Shown: piece by piece, positions 51,865 through 60,446 of the stretch | How positions within the stretch are numbered: the first letter of the stretch is position 1 | How the letters are laid out: each line of letters starts with the position of its first letter | From: an uncultured Erythrobacter sp. | GTDB lineage: Bacteria; Pseudomonadota; Alphaproteobacteria; Sphingomonadales; Sphingomonadaceae | NCBI GenBank assembly: GCA_947495695.1 | Contig: CANLZP010000002.1 | Span: 248,001 to 312,000 of the forward strand | Direction: 5' to 3' | Length of the DNA stretch: 64,000 nt | Position numbers and translations under genes: made by a program | Notes under the pieces: model-generated | What the model was told of the DNA's origin: nothing | Database searches by the model: none | Seen by the model: only the letters and a program-made list of their open reading frames with translations

Positions 51865-52623
51865 TTAGAAATTGTCCTTGGCTGCCCTAAGTGCGGCAAA
51901 GGTCTCGTCCGGCGAGGCTCCACCCCATTTGGCCATCAAGGCAGGGTCGTCAGCGCGCAGGAACGGGTTGGTGGCCAATTCGCGGTCGAGCTGGGTGGGC
52001 ACAGTCCATTCATCGCGCGAACGCTTGGCCGTGATTTCCTCGACATAAGATTGCAGCGCCGCATTTTCGGGATCGGCATGGATCGCAAACTTGGCATTGG
52101 CGGCGGTGTATTCATGCGCGCAATACAGCGTCGTCTGCGGGGGCAACTGCTTGATCCGCGACAGGCTGTCCCAGAACTGCTTGGGTTCGCCTTCGAACAT
52201 GCGGCCGCAGCCGAGTGCAAATACGGCATCGCCTACAAAGGCGACTTCGGCATCGGGAATGTGGAAGGCGATATGGCCATTGGTGTGGCCAGATACGTCG
52301 ATCACATCGGCGCGAAATTCGCCCAGAGACACGGTGTCGCCATGCGCGACCACTTGATCAATCTCGGACAATTTCTCAACTTCTTGCGGAGCGATGATTT
52401 TGGCGCCTGTGGCGGCCACAATATCCTTGTTTCCGCCCGCATGATCGGGATGCCAATGAGTGTTCCAGATATGCGTAATGGTCCACCCCTTGGCCTCGGC
52501 CTGACGCAGATATTCTGCGCCATCGGGCGTATCAATCGCCGCAGTCTCTCCGCTGGCTGGATCATGGATGAGGAATCCGTAATTGTCGGACAGGCACGGG
52601 AATTGATGAATTTGCAGGGTCAT
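51865..52623 (-). CDS. gloB: Hydroxyacylglutathione hydrolase (glyoxalase II)
   Basis: GloB hydrolyses S-lactoylglutathione to lactate and glutathione, completing methylglyoxal detoxification. The 252-aa metallo-beta-lactamase-fold protein has the binuclear metal motif THWHPDHAGGN, the later ligands in SGHTNGHIAFH and VGDAVFALGCGRMFEG, the bridging Asp, and YCAHEYTAANAKFA with the final His. The C-terminal glutathione-binding domain is present. It heads a two-gene operon with the quinone oxidoreductase. Confidence 0.96.
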   Translation of the reverse strand: MTLQIHQFPCLSDNYGFLIHDPASGETAAIDTPDGAEYLRQAEAKGWTITHIWNTHWHPDHAGGNKDIVAATGAKIIAPQEVEKLSEIDQVVAHGDTVSLGEFRADVIDVSGHTNGHIAFHIPDAEVAFVGDAVFALGCGRMFEGEPKQFWDSLSRIKQLPPQTTLYCAHEYTAANAKFAIHADPENAALQSYVEEITAKRSRDEWTVPTQLDRELATNPFLRADDPALMAKWGGASPDETFAALRAAKDNF

Positions 52624-52700
52624 GGTGCCCTATCTAGGCATCATCAGAGCCGGAGGGAAGGGGGATTGCAGATCCAGACGGATCCGAGCTTCGCCCGCAA

Positions 52701-52736
52701 ACGAAAGGGCCCGCCTGCATTTCTGCAAGCGAGCCC
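52701..52736 (-). terminator. Terminator of rpsA
   Basis: On the minus strand GGGCTCGCTTGCA pairs with TGCAGGCGGGCCC over 13 bp (U-G wobbles included) around a GAAA tetraloop, then TTTCGTTT. It follows the rpsA stop after 55 bases. Confidence 0.85.
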
Positions 52737-52791
52737 TGTCATGCTTGAATTGCTTGGTTGCGGCAGTCAAAAACCTACCGCGCCAGCAAAA

Positions 52792-54501
52792 TCAATCTTC
52801 TTTGCCCTTGAGCGCTTCGCCAAGGATGTCGCCGAGTGATGCGCCGCTGTCGGACGAACCGAACTGTGCCACCGCTTCCTTCTCTTCAGCGATTTGGCGC
52901 GCTTTGACAGAGAAGTTTGGCTTCTTGGAACGATCAAAGCCGATGACCATCGCATCGAGCTTCTGACCGGTCTGGAAACGATCGGGACGCTGTTCGTCGC
53001 GGTCGCGGCCAAGGTCGGAACGCTTGATGAAGCCGGTTGCGCCATCGTCGCCAACCTGAACTTCCAGGCCGCCATCGCGAACTTCCAGAACGGTGACCGT
53101 AACGGTCTGGTTCTTGCGAAGCGCGCTGCCACCTGAGGCTGCTTCTGCACTTGGCGCACCCTTTTCGAGCTGCTTCATGCCGAGGCTGATGCGTTCTTTT
53201 TCGACGTCCACGTCAAGCACGACAGCTTTGACTTCTTCGCCCTTGCGGTGAAGTGCCAAGGCGTCTTCGCCCGAGATGCCCCATGCGATATCTGACATGT
53301 GAACCATGCCGTCGACATCGCCATCGAGGCCGATGAATAGACCAAATTCGGTCGCATTCTTCACTTCGCCAGCAACTTCGCTGCCCACCGGGTGCTTCTC
53401 GGCAAATTCTTCCCAAGGATTGCGCTGAGCTTGCTTCAGGCCAAGCGAAATACGACGCTTTTCAGAATCGACTTCCAGAACCATCACATCAACTTCCTGG
53501 CTGGTCGATACGATCTTGCCAGGGTGAACGTTCTTCTTGGTCCAGCTCATTTCAGACACGTGGACGAGGCCTTCGATGCCAGCTTCCAGTTCAACAAATG
53601 CACCATATTCAGTGATGTTGGTCACTGTGCCCTGCAGTTTCGCACCGACAGGGTATTTCGCTGCAACGCCATCCCATGGATCGCTTTCCAGCTGCTTCAT
53701 GCCCAAGCTGATGCGTTGGGTTTCCTGGTTGATGCGAACGATCTGAACAGTAACCGTCTGACCGATTTCGATGACTTCGCTGGGGTGGTTAACCCGCTTG
53801 TAGCTCATGTCGGTAACGTGCAGCAGGCCGTCGATACCGCCCAGATCAACAAATGCACCGTAATCGGTGATGTTCTTGACCACACCGTCGGTAACCTGAC
53901 CCTCGGCCAGATCGTTGATCAGCTCGCTGCGTTGCTCGGCTCGGGTTTCTTCCAGCACTGCACGGCGAGAAACAACGATGTTTCCGCGGCGGCGATCCAT
54001 TTTCAGGATCTGGAACGGCTGAGGCACTTCCATCAGCGGAGCAACGTCGCGCACGGGGCGGATGTCGACCTGGCTGCCAGGAAGGAAGGCAACGGCGCCG
54101 TCGAGGTCGACCGTGAAGCCACCTTTGACGCGGCCAAAGATACGGCCTTCAACGCGCTTGCCTTCGCCAAATTCATTTTCCAGCTTGTCCCAAGCCGCTT
54201 CGCGACGGGCGCGGTCGCGGCTGAGCATGGCTTCACCGTCAGCGTTTTCGACGCGGTCGACATATACTTCGACTTCGTCGCCAACGCTCAGACCGTGGTC
54301 ATCATCACCGCGAGAGAATTCTTTGAGGGAGACGCGGCCTTCGCTTTTGAGGCCTACGTCAATCATCGCCATACCATTTTCGATGACGGTCACGGTGCCT
54401 TTTACAACGCGGCCTTCAAAGCCACCATTGTCTGCACCGCCAAGTTGTTCGTTAAGAAGCGCTTCGAAATCGTCGCGCGAGGGGTTGGGCGAAGTCGCCA
54501 T
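52792..54501 (-). CDS. rpsA: 30S ribosomal protein S1
   Basis: S1 captures mRNA on the ribosome. The 569-aa protein has six S1 (OB-fold) repeats; the boundaries are seen from recurring motifs such as GAFVDLGGIDGLLHVTDMSY, GAFVELEAGIEGLVHVSEMS, and GLFIGLDGDVDGMVHMSDIA. The first two repeats are the ribosome-binding, more divergent ones. The tail KPNFSVKARQIAEEKEAVAQ and a short Ser/Gly end follow. It is the last gene of aroA-(membrane protein)-cmk-rpsA. A 288-base leader separates it from cmk, long enough for its own promoter and for autogenous control. Confidence 0.97.
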   Translation of the reverse strand: MATSPNPSRDDFEALLNEQLGGADNGGFEGRVVKGTVTVIENGMAMIDVGLKSEGRVSLKEFSRGDDDHGLSVGDEVEVYVDRVENADGEAMLSRDRARREAAWDKLENEFGEGKRVEGRIFGRVKGGFTVDLDGAVAFLPGSQVDIRPVRDVAPLMEVPQPFQILKMDRRRGNIVVSRRAVLEETRAEQRSELINDLAEGQVTDGVVKNITDYGAFVDLGGIDGLLHVTDMSYKRVNHPSEVIEIGQTVTVQIVRINQETQRISLGMKQLESDPWDGVAAKYPVGAKLQGTVTNITEYGAFVELEAGIEGLVHVSEMSWTKKNVHPGKIVSTSQEVDVMVLEVDSEKRRISLGLKQAQRNPWEEFAEKHPVGSEVAGEVKNATEFGLFIGLDGDVDGMVHMSDIAWGISGEDALALHRKGEEVKAVVLDVDVEKERISLGMKQLEKGAPSAEAASGGSALRKNQTVTVTVLEVRDGGLEVQVGDDGATGFIKRSDLGRDRDEQRPDRFQTGQKLDAMVIGFDRSKKPNFSVKARQIAEEKEAVAQFGSSDSGASLGDILGEALKGKED

Positions 54502-54789
54502 AAAGGAAAAATTCCTGTTTACTGTTAGCTACCGGCCACCGGTTTTTCCGGGGTCTTAAACTGCCTCCAACGCACTATTGCGCAGGCTAGCAGGGCAAGA
54601 GGCCGACGTCTTCGCGGGGCCGAATGCCGTCGCAAAGGTTCTGACAACCGTAATGATCGTGAGAACGGACGCGCGCCTAGGGTAAGTTGGGCCTCAATGC
54701 AAGGAATTTACGGATGCGAGACGGCGTGCAGTGTCGCAAGGGCGAGGATAGCCAAGCGAACGAATGTGAGCGTTGGCGCTAGAGGCCAA
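54502..54789. other. cmk-rpsA intergenic leader
   Basis: A 288-base stretch. Near the rpsA end, on the minus strand, ACCGG-TGG-CCGGT forms a small hairpin about 45 bases before the start codon, and AGGAA serves as ribosome binding site. The part near cmk (about 54715-54785) has a different, repetitive feel and may be a dispersed repeat. No gene is supported. Confidence 0.4.
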
Positions 54790-55410
54790 TTAACTAAGCG
54801 CGCTTTCAACCGCATCTATGGCCGCTTGGATGGCCTGTTCCTTGCCCAGACTGGTGGTGTCGATAACCAACGCGTCGGCAGCGGCACGCAGAGGCGCATC
54901 CTTGCGATTGATGTCCCGATCATCGCGGGCCACCACATCCTGCTCAATCTCGGCAAGAGGAATTTCAATTTCGCGGCCTTGCATTTCCATCCAGCGGCGT
55001 TGTGCCCGGGCCTGAACGCTGGCCGTGATGAACAGCTTCACATCGGCATCGGGCGCTATGATCGTGCCGATATCGCGCCCATCGAGCAGAGCGCCTCCGG
55101 GCTGCTGGGCGAATGCGCGTTGTCGCTCAAACAAGGCGGCGCGCACGTCAGGATGGATCGATACGCGGCTTGCAAGGCCCCCCACTTCTTCGCTGCGCAG
55201 CGCTTCGTCATCCAACAGTTCATCGGGAAAATCGCATGCCGCCAAGGCATCGACAGGATTGTCAGGATCACCGCTGGACAATTGCACCTGCCGCCCGACC
55301 GCTCGATAGAGCAGGCCGGTATCAAGATAGGCCAAGCCCAAATGCGCCGCCAGAGCCTTGGCAATTGTGCCTTTGCCCGAAGCGGTTGGCCCGTCGACTG
55401 CGATGATCAT
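54790..55410 (-). CDS. cmk: Cytidylate kinase
   Basis: Cmk phosphorylates CMP and dCMP. The 206-aa P-loop protein begins [20 protein letters not shown], has the nucleotide-monophosphate segment YLDTGLLYRAVG, the motif LLDGRDIGTIIAPDADVKLF and the lid arginines RAQRRW and DDRDINRKDAPLR. Its start overlaps the stop of the small membrane protein by 4 bases. The order aroA-cmk-rpsA is ancient and widely conserved. Confidence 0.97.
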   Translation of the reverse strand: MIIAVDGPTASGKGTIAKALAAHLGLAYLDTGLLYRAVGRQVQLSSGDPDNPVDALAACDFPDELLDDEALRSEEVGGLASRVSIHPDVRAALFERQRAFAQQPGGALLDGRDIGTIIAPDADVKLFITASVQARAQRRWMEMQGREIEIPLAEIEQDVVARDDRDINRKDAPLRAAADALVIDTTSLGKEQAIQAAIDAVESALS

Positions 55411-55685
55411 TCGGCCAATTCCCTTTTCTCACGCTTTGCCTTGGACCGCAGGGCTTTGGTCAGGCCATAGATCGCAATTGCTGCCCAAAATCCTTCCAAT
55501 ACCAGGCTTGGCCAATTGGTGTGGACCAGTAGCGAAACGGTAAGCAGCCCTGCACCGGTCAGATTTGTGCCATGCAAGATAAATGGGTTCGGATCATTGA
55601 CGTAAGTCAAATAGGCATATGCGCCGATAATGCAGGCCGTGCCAACAAAGCCGACCAAACTGTAAATATCCATTCCTTCGATCAT
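55407..55685 (-). CDS. Small membrane protein (CBU_0592-like) between aroA and cmk
   Basis: A 92-aa protein with three membrane segments: about 7-28 ([20 protein letters not shown]), 38-56 ([20 protein letters not shown]) and 62-78 ([20 protein letters not shown]), then a basic-acidic tail. The spacing and the N terminus resemble the CBU_0592-like family, which has no known function. It overlaps aroA by 4 bases at its start (ATGA) and cmk by 4 bases at its end, so the three are translationally coupled. Confidence 0.82.
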   Translation of the reverse strand: MIEGMDIYSLVGFVGTACIIGAYAYLTYVNDPNPFILHGTNLTGAGLLTVSLLVHTNWPSLVLEGFWAAIAIYGLTKALRSKAKREKRELAE

Positions 55686-57007
55686 GTCGATGCGCCTTCC
55701 AGCAGCTCCATAAAATTGGGAAAGCTGGTGGCGATGGGCGAGGTGTCGTCGATCTCCACGCCCTTATGCGAGGCCAGCCCGGCAACCGCCATTGCCATGG
55801 CGATACGGTGATCCAGATGCGTGGTGACGCATCCGTCTGTTGTGCCGGGCAGCGGATCGCCATCGCGGCCGTGGATCACCAAACCGTCGGCATTTTCCTC
55901 TATGTCAGCGCCGCACAGGGCCAGTGCGCTCGCCATGGCCGAGAGCCTGTCGCTTTCTTTGACCCGCAGTTCTTCCAATCCGCTGGTGCGGGTGGTGCCC
56001 TTGGCGAGGCTAGCCGCCACGAACAGCACAGGAAATTCATCAACCATGCTGGGCACTATGGCTGGGTCGACATCAATGCCAATCAGTTTGGAATGCTTCA
56101 CGCGCAGATCAGCCACGGGCTCACCGCCAACCTCGCGCGTGTTCAATTCCTCGATATGGCCACCCATTTGGCGCAGCACAGTGATCAATCCGGCCCGCGT
56201 CGGATTGAGGCCAACATTCTCGACCACCAGATCGCTGCCCTCGCACAGCAAGGCTGCCACGATAAAGAATGCAGCCGAGGAGGGATCGCCCGGCACGATT
56301 ACCTTTTGCGGCTTAAGCTGGGCAGGGCCATTGAGTCGGATAATCCGTTCACCACGGCTCTCTTCTACCTGTAGATCTGCGCCAAAGCCGCGCAGCATCC
56401 GTTCTGTATGATCGCGCGTAGGGGTGGGCTCGATCACCGTGGTGGTCCCGGCCGTGTTGAGGCCAGCCAACAGAACGGCGCTTTTGACCTGAGCGCTGGC
56501 AATGGGCAGGCGATACTCAATGGCTTTGGCAGATTTGGCGCCATGCATGGTGAGGGGCAGGGTACCTCCCTCTGATGCCTCAAACTGTGCGCCAGTTTGT
56601 GACAAGGGATCGATCACCCGACCCATAGGGCGTTTAGACAGGCTGGCATCGCCAACAAATGTTGCGCTGATCGGGTGGCCTGCGACAAGCCCCATCAGCA
56701 GCCGTGTGGAGGTGCCCGAATTGCCCATGTCCAAGGCTCGGTCCGGCTGAGTCAATCCGGCTGCTCCAACACCGCGGATGCGCCATTCGTCTCCATGCTT
56801 TTCAATCTTGGCGCCCATAGCCCGCATGGCGTCGGCTGTGGCCATCACGTCTTCGCCTTCCAGCAATCCGGTGACGCGTGTTTCCCCATCAGCCAATGCG
56901 CCGAACATTACTGATCTATGGCTGATCGATTTATCACCCGGGATTCGCAAGGACCCCATCAGCGGGCCCTGGCTGGTAAAACGGTGAGAATTGGCTGTAT
57001 CGGCCAA
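55682..57007 (-). CDS. aroA: 3-phosphoshikimate 1-carboxyvinyltransferase (EPSP synthase)
   Basis: AroA joins shikimate-3-phosphate and phosphoenolpyruvate in aromatic amino-acid synthesis. I start at TTG 57007 because GAAGGA lies 6 bases upstream and family members begin just before the conserved [20 protein letters not shown]; the long frame to 57130 adds an unrelated leader. The 441-aa protein has the class II-type segments [16 protein letters not shown] (with Ala-tolerant motif NSGTST) and the later [15 protein letters not shown] and [10 protein letters not shown]. Class I or II assignment, and hence glyphosate response, should not be read from this alone. Confidence 0.94.
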   Translation of the reverse strand: MADTANSHRFTSQGPLMGSLRIPGDKSISHRSVMFGALADGETRVTGLLEGEDVMATADAMRAMGAKIEKHGDEWRIRGVGAAGLTQPDRALDMGNSGTSTRLLMGLVAGHPISATFVGDASLSKRPMGRVIDPLSQTGAQFEASEGGTLPLTMHGAKSAKAIEYRLPIASAQVKSAVLLAGLNTAGTTTVIEPTPTRDHTERMLRGFGADLQVEESRGERIIRLNGPAQLKPQKVIVPGDPSSAAFFIVAALLCEGSDLVVENVGLNPTRAGLITVLRQMGGHIEELNTREVGGEPVADLRVKHSKLIGIDVDPAIVPSMVDEFPVLFVAASLAKGTTRTSGLEELRVKESDRLSAMASALALCGADIEENADGLVIHGRDGDPLPGTTDGCVTTHLDHRIAMAMAVAGLASHKGVEIDDTSPIATSFPNFMELLEGAST

Positions 57008-57186
57008 GCGAAATCCTTCGAATAAATGGGTTAGGATGCCGGCGGGCTTTTGACAGCGGTGTTGCCCTATGGCAAGGCGCGCCGGAATCGAGTTCGCACT
57101 CTTGATTCCGGACATGTCCGGACCCATCAAACTCTTTTACATTTTTACACCCGCCAATCCGGCGAGGCACAATTTAGGATTATGCA

Positions 57187-57525
57187 ATGGCTAAGCCAGA
57201 ATGGGGCACCAAGCGTTCCTGCCCCAAATGCGGGGAACGCTTCTATGATTTGGGTAAAGAAGACCCGGTAACCTGCATCGAATGCGGCGAAGAATGGCAT
57301 CCAGAGCCTGTGCTCAAGACCAAGCAGCCGATCCCGTTTGAAGAAGCGGATAAGAAGAAAGCAGAAGGCGAAGCCGATTCGGATCTGGGCGGGGACGACG
57401 ATCTGGAGGATATCGCTGAAATCGACGAGGACGATGATTCGCCGGACAATGATGTTGACCTTGGCGGAGACGACGACCTTGGCGTGACCAAGGGCAAGGG
57501 CGACGAAGACGAAGCCGAAACCTAA
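57187..57525 (+). CDS. TIGR02300 family zinc-ribbon protein
   Basis: A 112-aa protein of the alphaproteobacterial TIGR02300 family, function unknown. The N terminus MAKPEWGTKRSCPKCGERFY and the second pair CIECGEEWHPEP make a four-Cys zinc ribbon; the C-terminal half is very acidic (Asp/Glu/Gly, with the repeat DLGGDDDL twice), which suggests binding to a basic partner. It is divergent from aroA and precedes tRNA-Ala. The family is a useful marker for the class Alphaproteobacteria. Confidence 0.9.
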   Translation: MAKPEWGTKRSCPKCGERFYDLGKEDPVTCIECGEEWHPEPVLKTKQPIPFEEADKKKAEGEADSDLGGDDDLEDIAEIDEDDDSPDNDVDLGGDDDLGVTKGKGDEDEAET

Positions 57526-57621
57526 AATCACTTGCCAAGCAGGGCGCGCCCACCTAATGGGCTGCGTCCTTGCTGTTAGGCAGGAACGGCGGGGATTATC
57601 CCTCGCTTACATGACTGGAAC

Positions 57622-57697
57622 GGGGCCTTAGCTCAGCTGGGAGAGCGCAACACTGGCAGTGTTGAGGTCAGCGGTTCGATCCCGCTAGGCTCCACCA
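57622..57697 (+). tRNA. tRNA-Ala (anticodon GGC)
   Basis: The sequence folds as a complete cloverleaf: acceptor GGGGCCT/AGGCTCC, D arm TAGCTCAGCTGGGAGAGCG, anticodon stem CAACA/TGTTG with loop CTGGCAG, T loop GTTCGATC, and encoded CCA. The anticodon GGC reads GCC and GCU alanine codons. Confidence 0.97.
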
Positions 57698-57816
57698 GTC
57701 ACCAAATAAAGTCGGATTTCGAGTTGGAATTCGCACGCTGGCCGACGAGGTTTCGTCCGCCGGCGTTTTTCGCATTTGTTCCTGATTGGCAGGATTTGAG
57801 TAAGGAGAAGTAGACA

Positions 57817-59307
57817 ATGTTTGATACGCTGTCAGACCGCCTCGGCGGGGTCTTCGACAAGCTCAAAGGGCGCGGTGCGCTAAAGGAACAAGACGTTCGC
57901 GATGCTATGCGCGAAGTCCGCATTGCACTGCTCGAAGCAGACGTGGCTTTGCCCGTCGCTCGCCGGTTCATTGATGCCGTTACCGAAAAAGCGATTGGGC
58001 AGGACGTATTGCGCTCGGTCACGCCGGGGCAGCAAGTGGTCAAGATCGTCGATGACGAGTTGGTCGCAATGCTGGGCGGCGAGGACAATGATGGCGCGGT
58101 CGAAGGTCTGAACCTGGATGCCAAGCCGCCGGTCGTGATTATGATGGTCGGGCTGCAGGGCTCGGGTAAGACCACCACGACGGCCAAGCTGGGCAAGCTG
58201 ATCCGCGAAAAGCACGGCAAGAAGGCGATCATGGCATCGCTCGACGTTAATCGTCCTGCTGCGCAGGAACAGCTGGCGGTGCTGGGCGAGCAGGTTGATG
58301 TCGCAACATTGCCGATTGTTGAAGGCCAGCAGCCGGTCGATATCGCGCGGCGCGCGATGGAAGCGGCAAAATTGCAAGTTGCCGATGTGTTGCTGCTGGA
58401 TACGGCGGGCCGTTTGCACGTTGACGAAGCCCTGATGGCGGAAATGAAGGCGGTTGCCGGTGTTTCTACGCCGACAGAGGTCTTGCTGGTGGTCGACAGT
58501 CTGACCGGCCAAGATGCCGTCAATGTAGCGCAAAGTTTCTCGGGCGAAGTGCCGTTGACCGGTGTGGTCCTCACCCGGATGGACGGCGATGCGCGTGGCG
58601 GTGCGGCGCTTTCTATGCGCGCTGTCACCGGCAAGCCGATCAAATTTGCCGGCACCGGCGAAAAGCTGGACGCGATTGAGGCATTTGACCCCAAACGTGT
58701 TGCCGGCCGGATCCTGGGCATGGGCGATGTCGTCAGCCTGGTGGAAAAAGCCGCCGCGACGATCAAGGAAGAAGATGCCGAAGCCATGGCCAAGCGCATG
58801 GCCAAGGGGCAGTTCGACCTGAATGATCTGCGCACCCAACTGCAGCAAATGCAGAATATGGGCGGGCTGGGCATGTTGGCTGGCATGATGCCGGGCATGA
58901 AGAAGGCCAAGGCTGCGCTGGCTGCGTCAGACATGGATGACAAGGTGCTGGTCCACATGGATGCAATCATCGGTTCGATGACGGCCAAGGAACGCGCGCA
59001 CCCCGGACTGCTGAACGCCAAGCGCAAAAAGCGCGTTGCTGCCGGTAGCGGAACCCAGGTGCAGGAAGTCAACAAGGTGCTGAAGATGCATCAAGAGATG
59101 TCCCGCGCGATGAAACAGATCAAGAAGATGGGCGGGCTGAAAGGCCTAGCTTCCATGTTCGGTGCAGGCGGTGGAATGCCCGGAATGGGTGGTGGCATGG
59201 GCGGCGGAATGCCCGGACTGGGTGGCGGTATGGGTGGTCCCAAAGGCCCCTCGGTTGACCGCAATACGCTCCCCCCTGAACTTCGTGATATGCTTGACAA
59301 GAAATAA
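57817..59307 (+). CDS. ffh: Signal recognition particle protein Ffh
   Basis: Ffh binds signal sequences of nascent membrane proteins and, with 4.5S RNA and FtsY, delivers ribosomes to the Sec translocon. The 496-aa protein has the N domain (MFDTLSDRLGGVFDKLKGRG), the GTPase domain with P-loop GLQGSGKTTTTAKLGKLI, DTAGRLHVD and TRMDGDARGGAALS, and a Met-rich M domain with a Gly/Met-rich tail (GMPGMGGGMGGGMPGLGGGM). AAGGAG precedes the ATG. It leads the ffh-rpsP-rimM-trmD-rplS group. Confidence 0.97.
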   Translation: MFDTLSDRLGGVFDKLKGRGALKEQDVRDAMREVRIALLEADVALPVARRFIDAVTEKAIGQDVLRSVTPGQQVVKIVDDELVAMLGGEDNDGAVEGLNLDAKPPVVIMMVGLQGSGKTTTTAKLGKLIREKHGKKAIMASLDVNRPAAQEQLAVLGEQVDVATLPIVEGQQPVDIARRAMEAAKLQVADVLLLDTAGRLHVDEALMAEMKAVAGVSTPTEVLLVVDSLTGQDAVNVAQSFSGEVPLTGVVLTRMDGDARGGAALSMRAVTGKPIKFAGTGEKLDAIEAFDPKRVAGRILGMGDVVSLVEKAAATIKEEDAEAMAKRMAKGQFDLNDLRTQLQQMQNMGGLGMLAGMMPGMKKAKAALAASDMDDKVLVHMDAIIGSMTAKERAHPGLLNAKRKKRVAAGSGTQVQEVNKVLKMHQEMSRAMKQIKKMGGLKGLASMFGAGGGMPGMGGGMGGGMPGLGGGMGGPKGPSVDRNTLPPELRDMLDKK

Positions 59308-59345
59308 TACAAATTCAGATATTTAACTTCAAAAGGTGAACTAAA

Positions 59346-59918
59346 ATGGCAATTGCATTGAGGCTTTCTCGCGGTGGCGCAAAGAAGCGCCCCTATTACC
59401 GGATCGTTGCGGCTGACAGCCGCCGCGCACGCGACGGCAAATATCTTGAGCAGATCGGTACCTATAACCCGCTGCTCGCCAAGGACGATGAAAAGCGCGT
59501 TCAATTGAACGAAGACCGCATCCGTTACTGGCTCGGCGTTGGCGCCAAGCCTTCGGACCGTGTTCTGCGTTTCCTCGATGCTGCTGGCATCATGGAGCGT
59601 GAAGCGCGCAACAACCCGAACAAGGCCAAGCCTGGCGAAAAAGCAACCGAACGCGCTGAAGAGAAGGCTGAAAAGGCTGCAGCTGCCAAGGAAGCCGAAG
59701 AAGAAGCCAAGAACGCTGCTGTTGAAGAAGCCAAGGCAGCCGCTGAAGCTCCTGCAGAAGAGCCTGCCGCTGAAGAAGCAGCTCCGGCTGAAGAAGCAGC
59801 ACCAGCTGAAGAAGCCGTCGCTGAAGAGGCACCGGCCGAAGAAGCTGCAGCTGAAGAAGCACCTGCTGAAGAGGCTCCAGCCGAAGAAGCTACTGAAGAC
59901 AAGGCTGAGGGTAAATAA
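59346..59918 (+). CDS. rpsP: 30S ribosomal protein S16 with a long Ala/Glu tail
   Basis: S16 helps assemble the 30S subunit. Residues 1-80 are the standard protein ([20 protein letters not shown], then the [20 protein letters not shown] region). Residues about 98-190 form a low-complexity extension of Ala, Glu and Pro in repeats near EEAPAEEA, roughly doubling the length. Such tails occur in sphingomonad S16 proteins. The extension is acidic and probably disordered. The frame is intact, followed by rimM 6 bases later. Confidence 0.96.
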   Translation: MAIALRLSRGGAKKRPYYRIVAADSRRARDGKYLEQIGTYNPLLAKDDEKRVQLNEDRIRYWLGVGAKPSDRVLRFLDAAGIMEREARNNPNKAKPGEKATERAEEKAEKAAAAKEAEEEAKNAAVEEAKAAAEAPAEEPAAEEAAPAEEAAPAEEAVAEEAPAEEAAAEEAPAEEAPAEEATEDKAEGK

Positions 59919-59923
59919 CCTCG

Positions 59924-60442
59924 GTGACGGATACGCCCGCTGCTCCACCGGCTTTAGAGCTGGCCGCCGTAACAGGCGCGCATGGGGTGGCGGGCGAAGT
60001 CCGTTTGAAGCTGTTTGGGGCAGGCGTGGAAGCGCTTGCCCAGCATAAGAGCTTCAATGATGGCGCATTGACGCTGAAAAAGATCCGCTCTGACAATAAG
60101 GGCGGGGCGGTTGCCCGCTTTGCCGAGGTGCAGGGCCGCAATCAGGCCGAGAAGCTGCGCGGGACCGTGCTCAGCGTATCGCGTGATGTTCTGCCCGCGC
60201 TTGAGCAGGGCGAATATTACCACACAGATTTGATCGATCTTGCGGTTGTTACCGATGCCGGTGACAGCGTTGGGACGATTATTGATGTCGCCAATTATGG
60301 CGCAACCGACATTCTCGAAATCCGCAAATCACCCGTTCCCGAAAAGGGCATGAAGACCTTTATGGTCCCGATGACTGCGGAAGCGGTGATCGAATGGGAC
60401 GACGAAAAGCTTGTGATCGCAGCCGATTTCGTTGACGAATAA
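59924..60442 (+). CDS. rimM: Ribosome maturation factor RimM
   Basis: RimM binds S19 and assists late 30S assembly. The 172-aa protein has the N-terminal beta-barrel (LELAAVTGAHGVAGEVRLKL) and the C-terminal PRC-barrel domain with EQGEYYHTDLIDLAVVTDAG. The start is a GTG at 59924, 6 bases after the rpsP stop. In most bacteria trmD follows directly; here two other genes come between. Confidence 0.95.
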   Translation: MTDTPAAPPALELAAVTGAHGVAGEVRLKLFGAGVEALAQHKSFNDGALTLKKIRSDNKGGAVARFAEVQGRNQAEKLRGTVLSVSRDVLPALEQGEYYHTDLIDLAVVTDAGDSVGTIIDVANYGATDILEIRKSPVPEKGMKTFMVPMTAEAVIEWDDEKLVIAADFVDE

Positions 60443-60446
60443 CGGT

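Noticed and set aside
53392-54528. 378-codon open frame antisense to rpsA
   Set aside because: Opposite a six-repeat S1 protein. Its repeated pattern mirrors the S1 repeats on the other strand.
57699-59075. 458-codon open frame antisense to ffh
   Set aside because: The translation is Ser/Ala/Thr-rich without domain, it lies wholly opposite a clear Ffh, and it also covers part of tRNA-Ala flank. It is a shadow of GC-rich coding bias.
59525-59902. Ala/Ser-rich frame antisense to rpsP tail
   Set aside because: It is the mirror of the Ala/Glu repeat tail of S16.
59701-59910. Repeats in the rpsP tail as a possible CRISPR or minisatellite
   Set aside because: The units are short codon-level repeats inside an open frame with no spacers. 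They encode the low-complexity tail.
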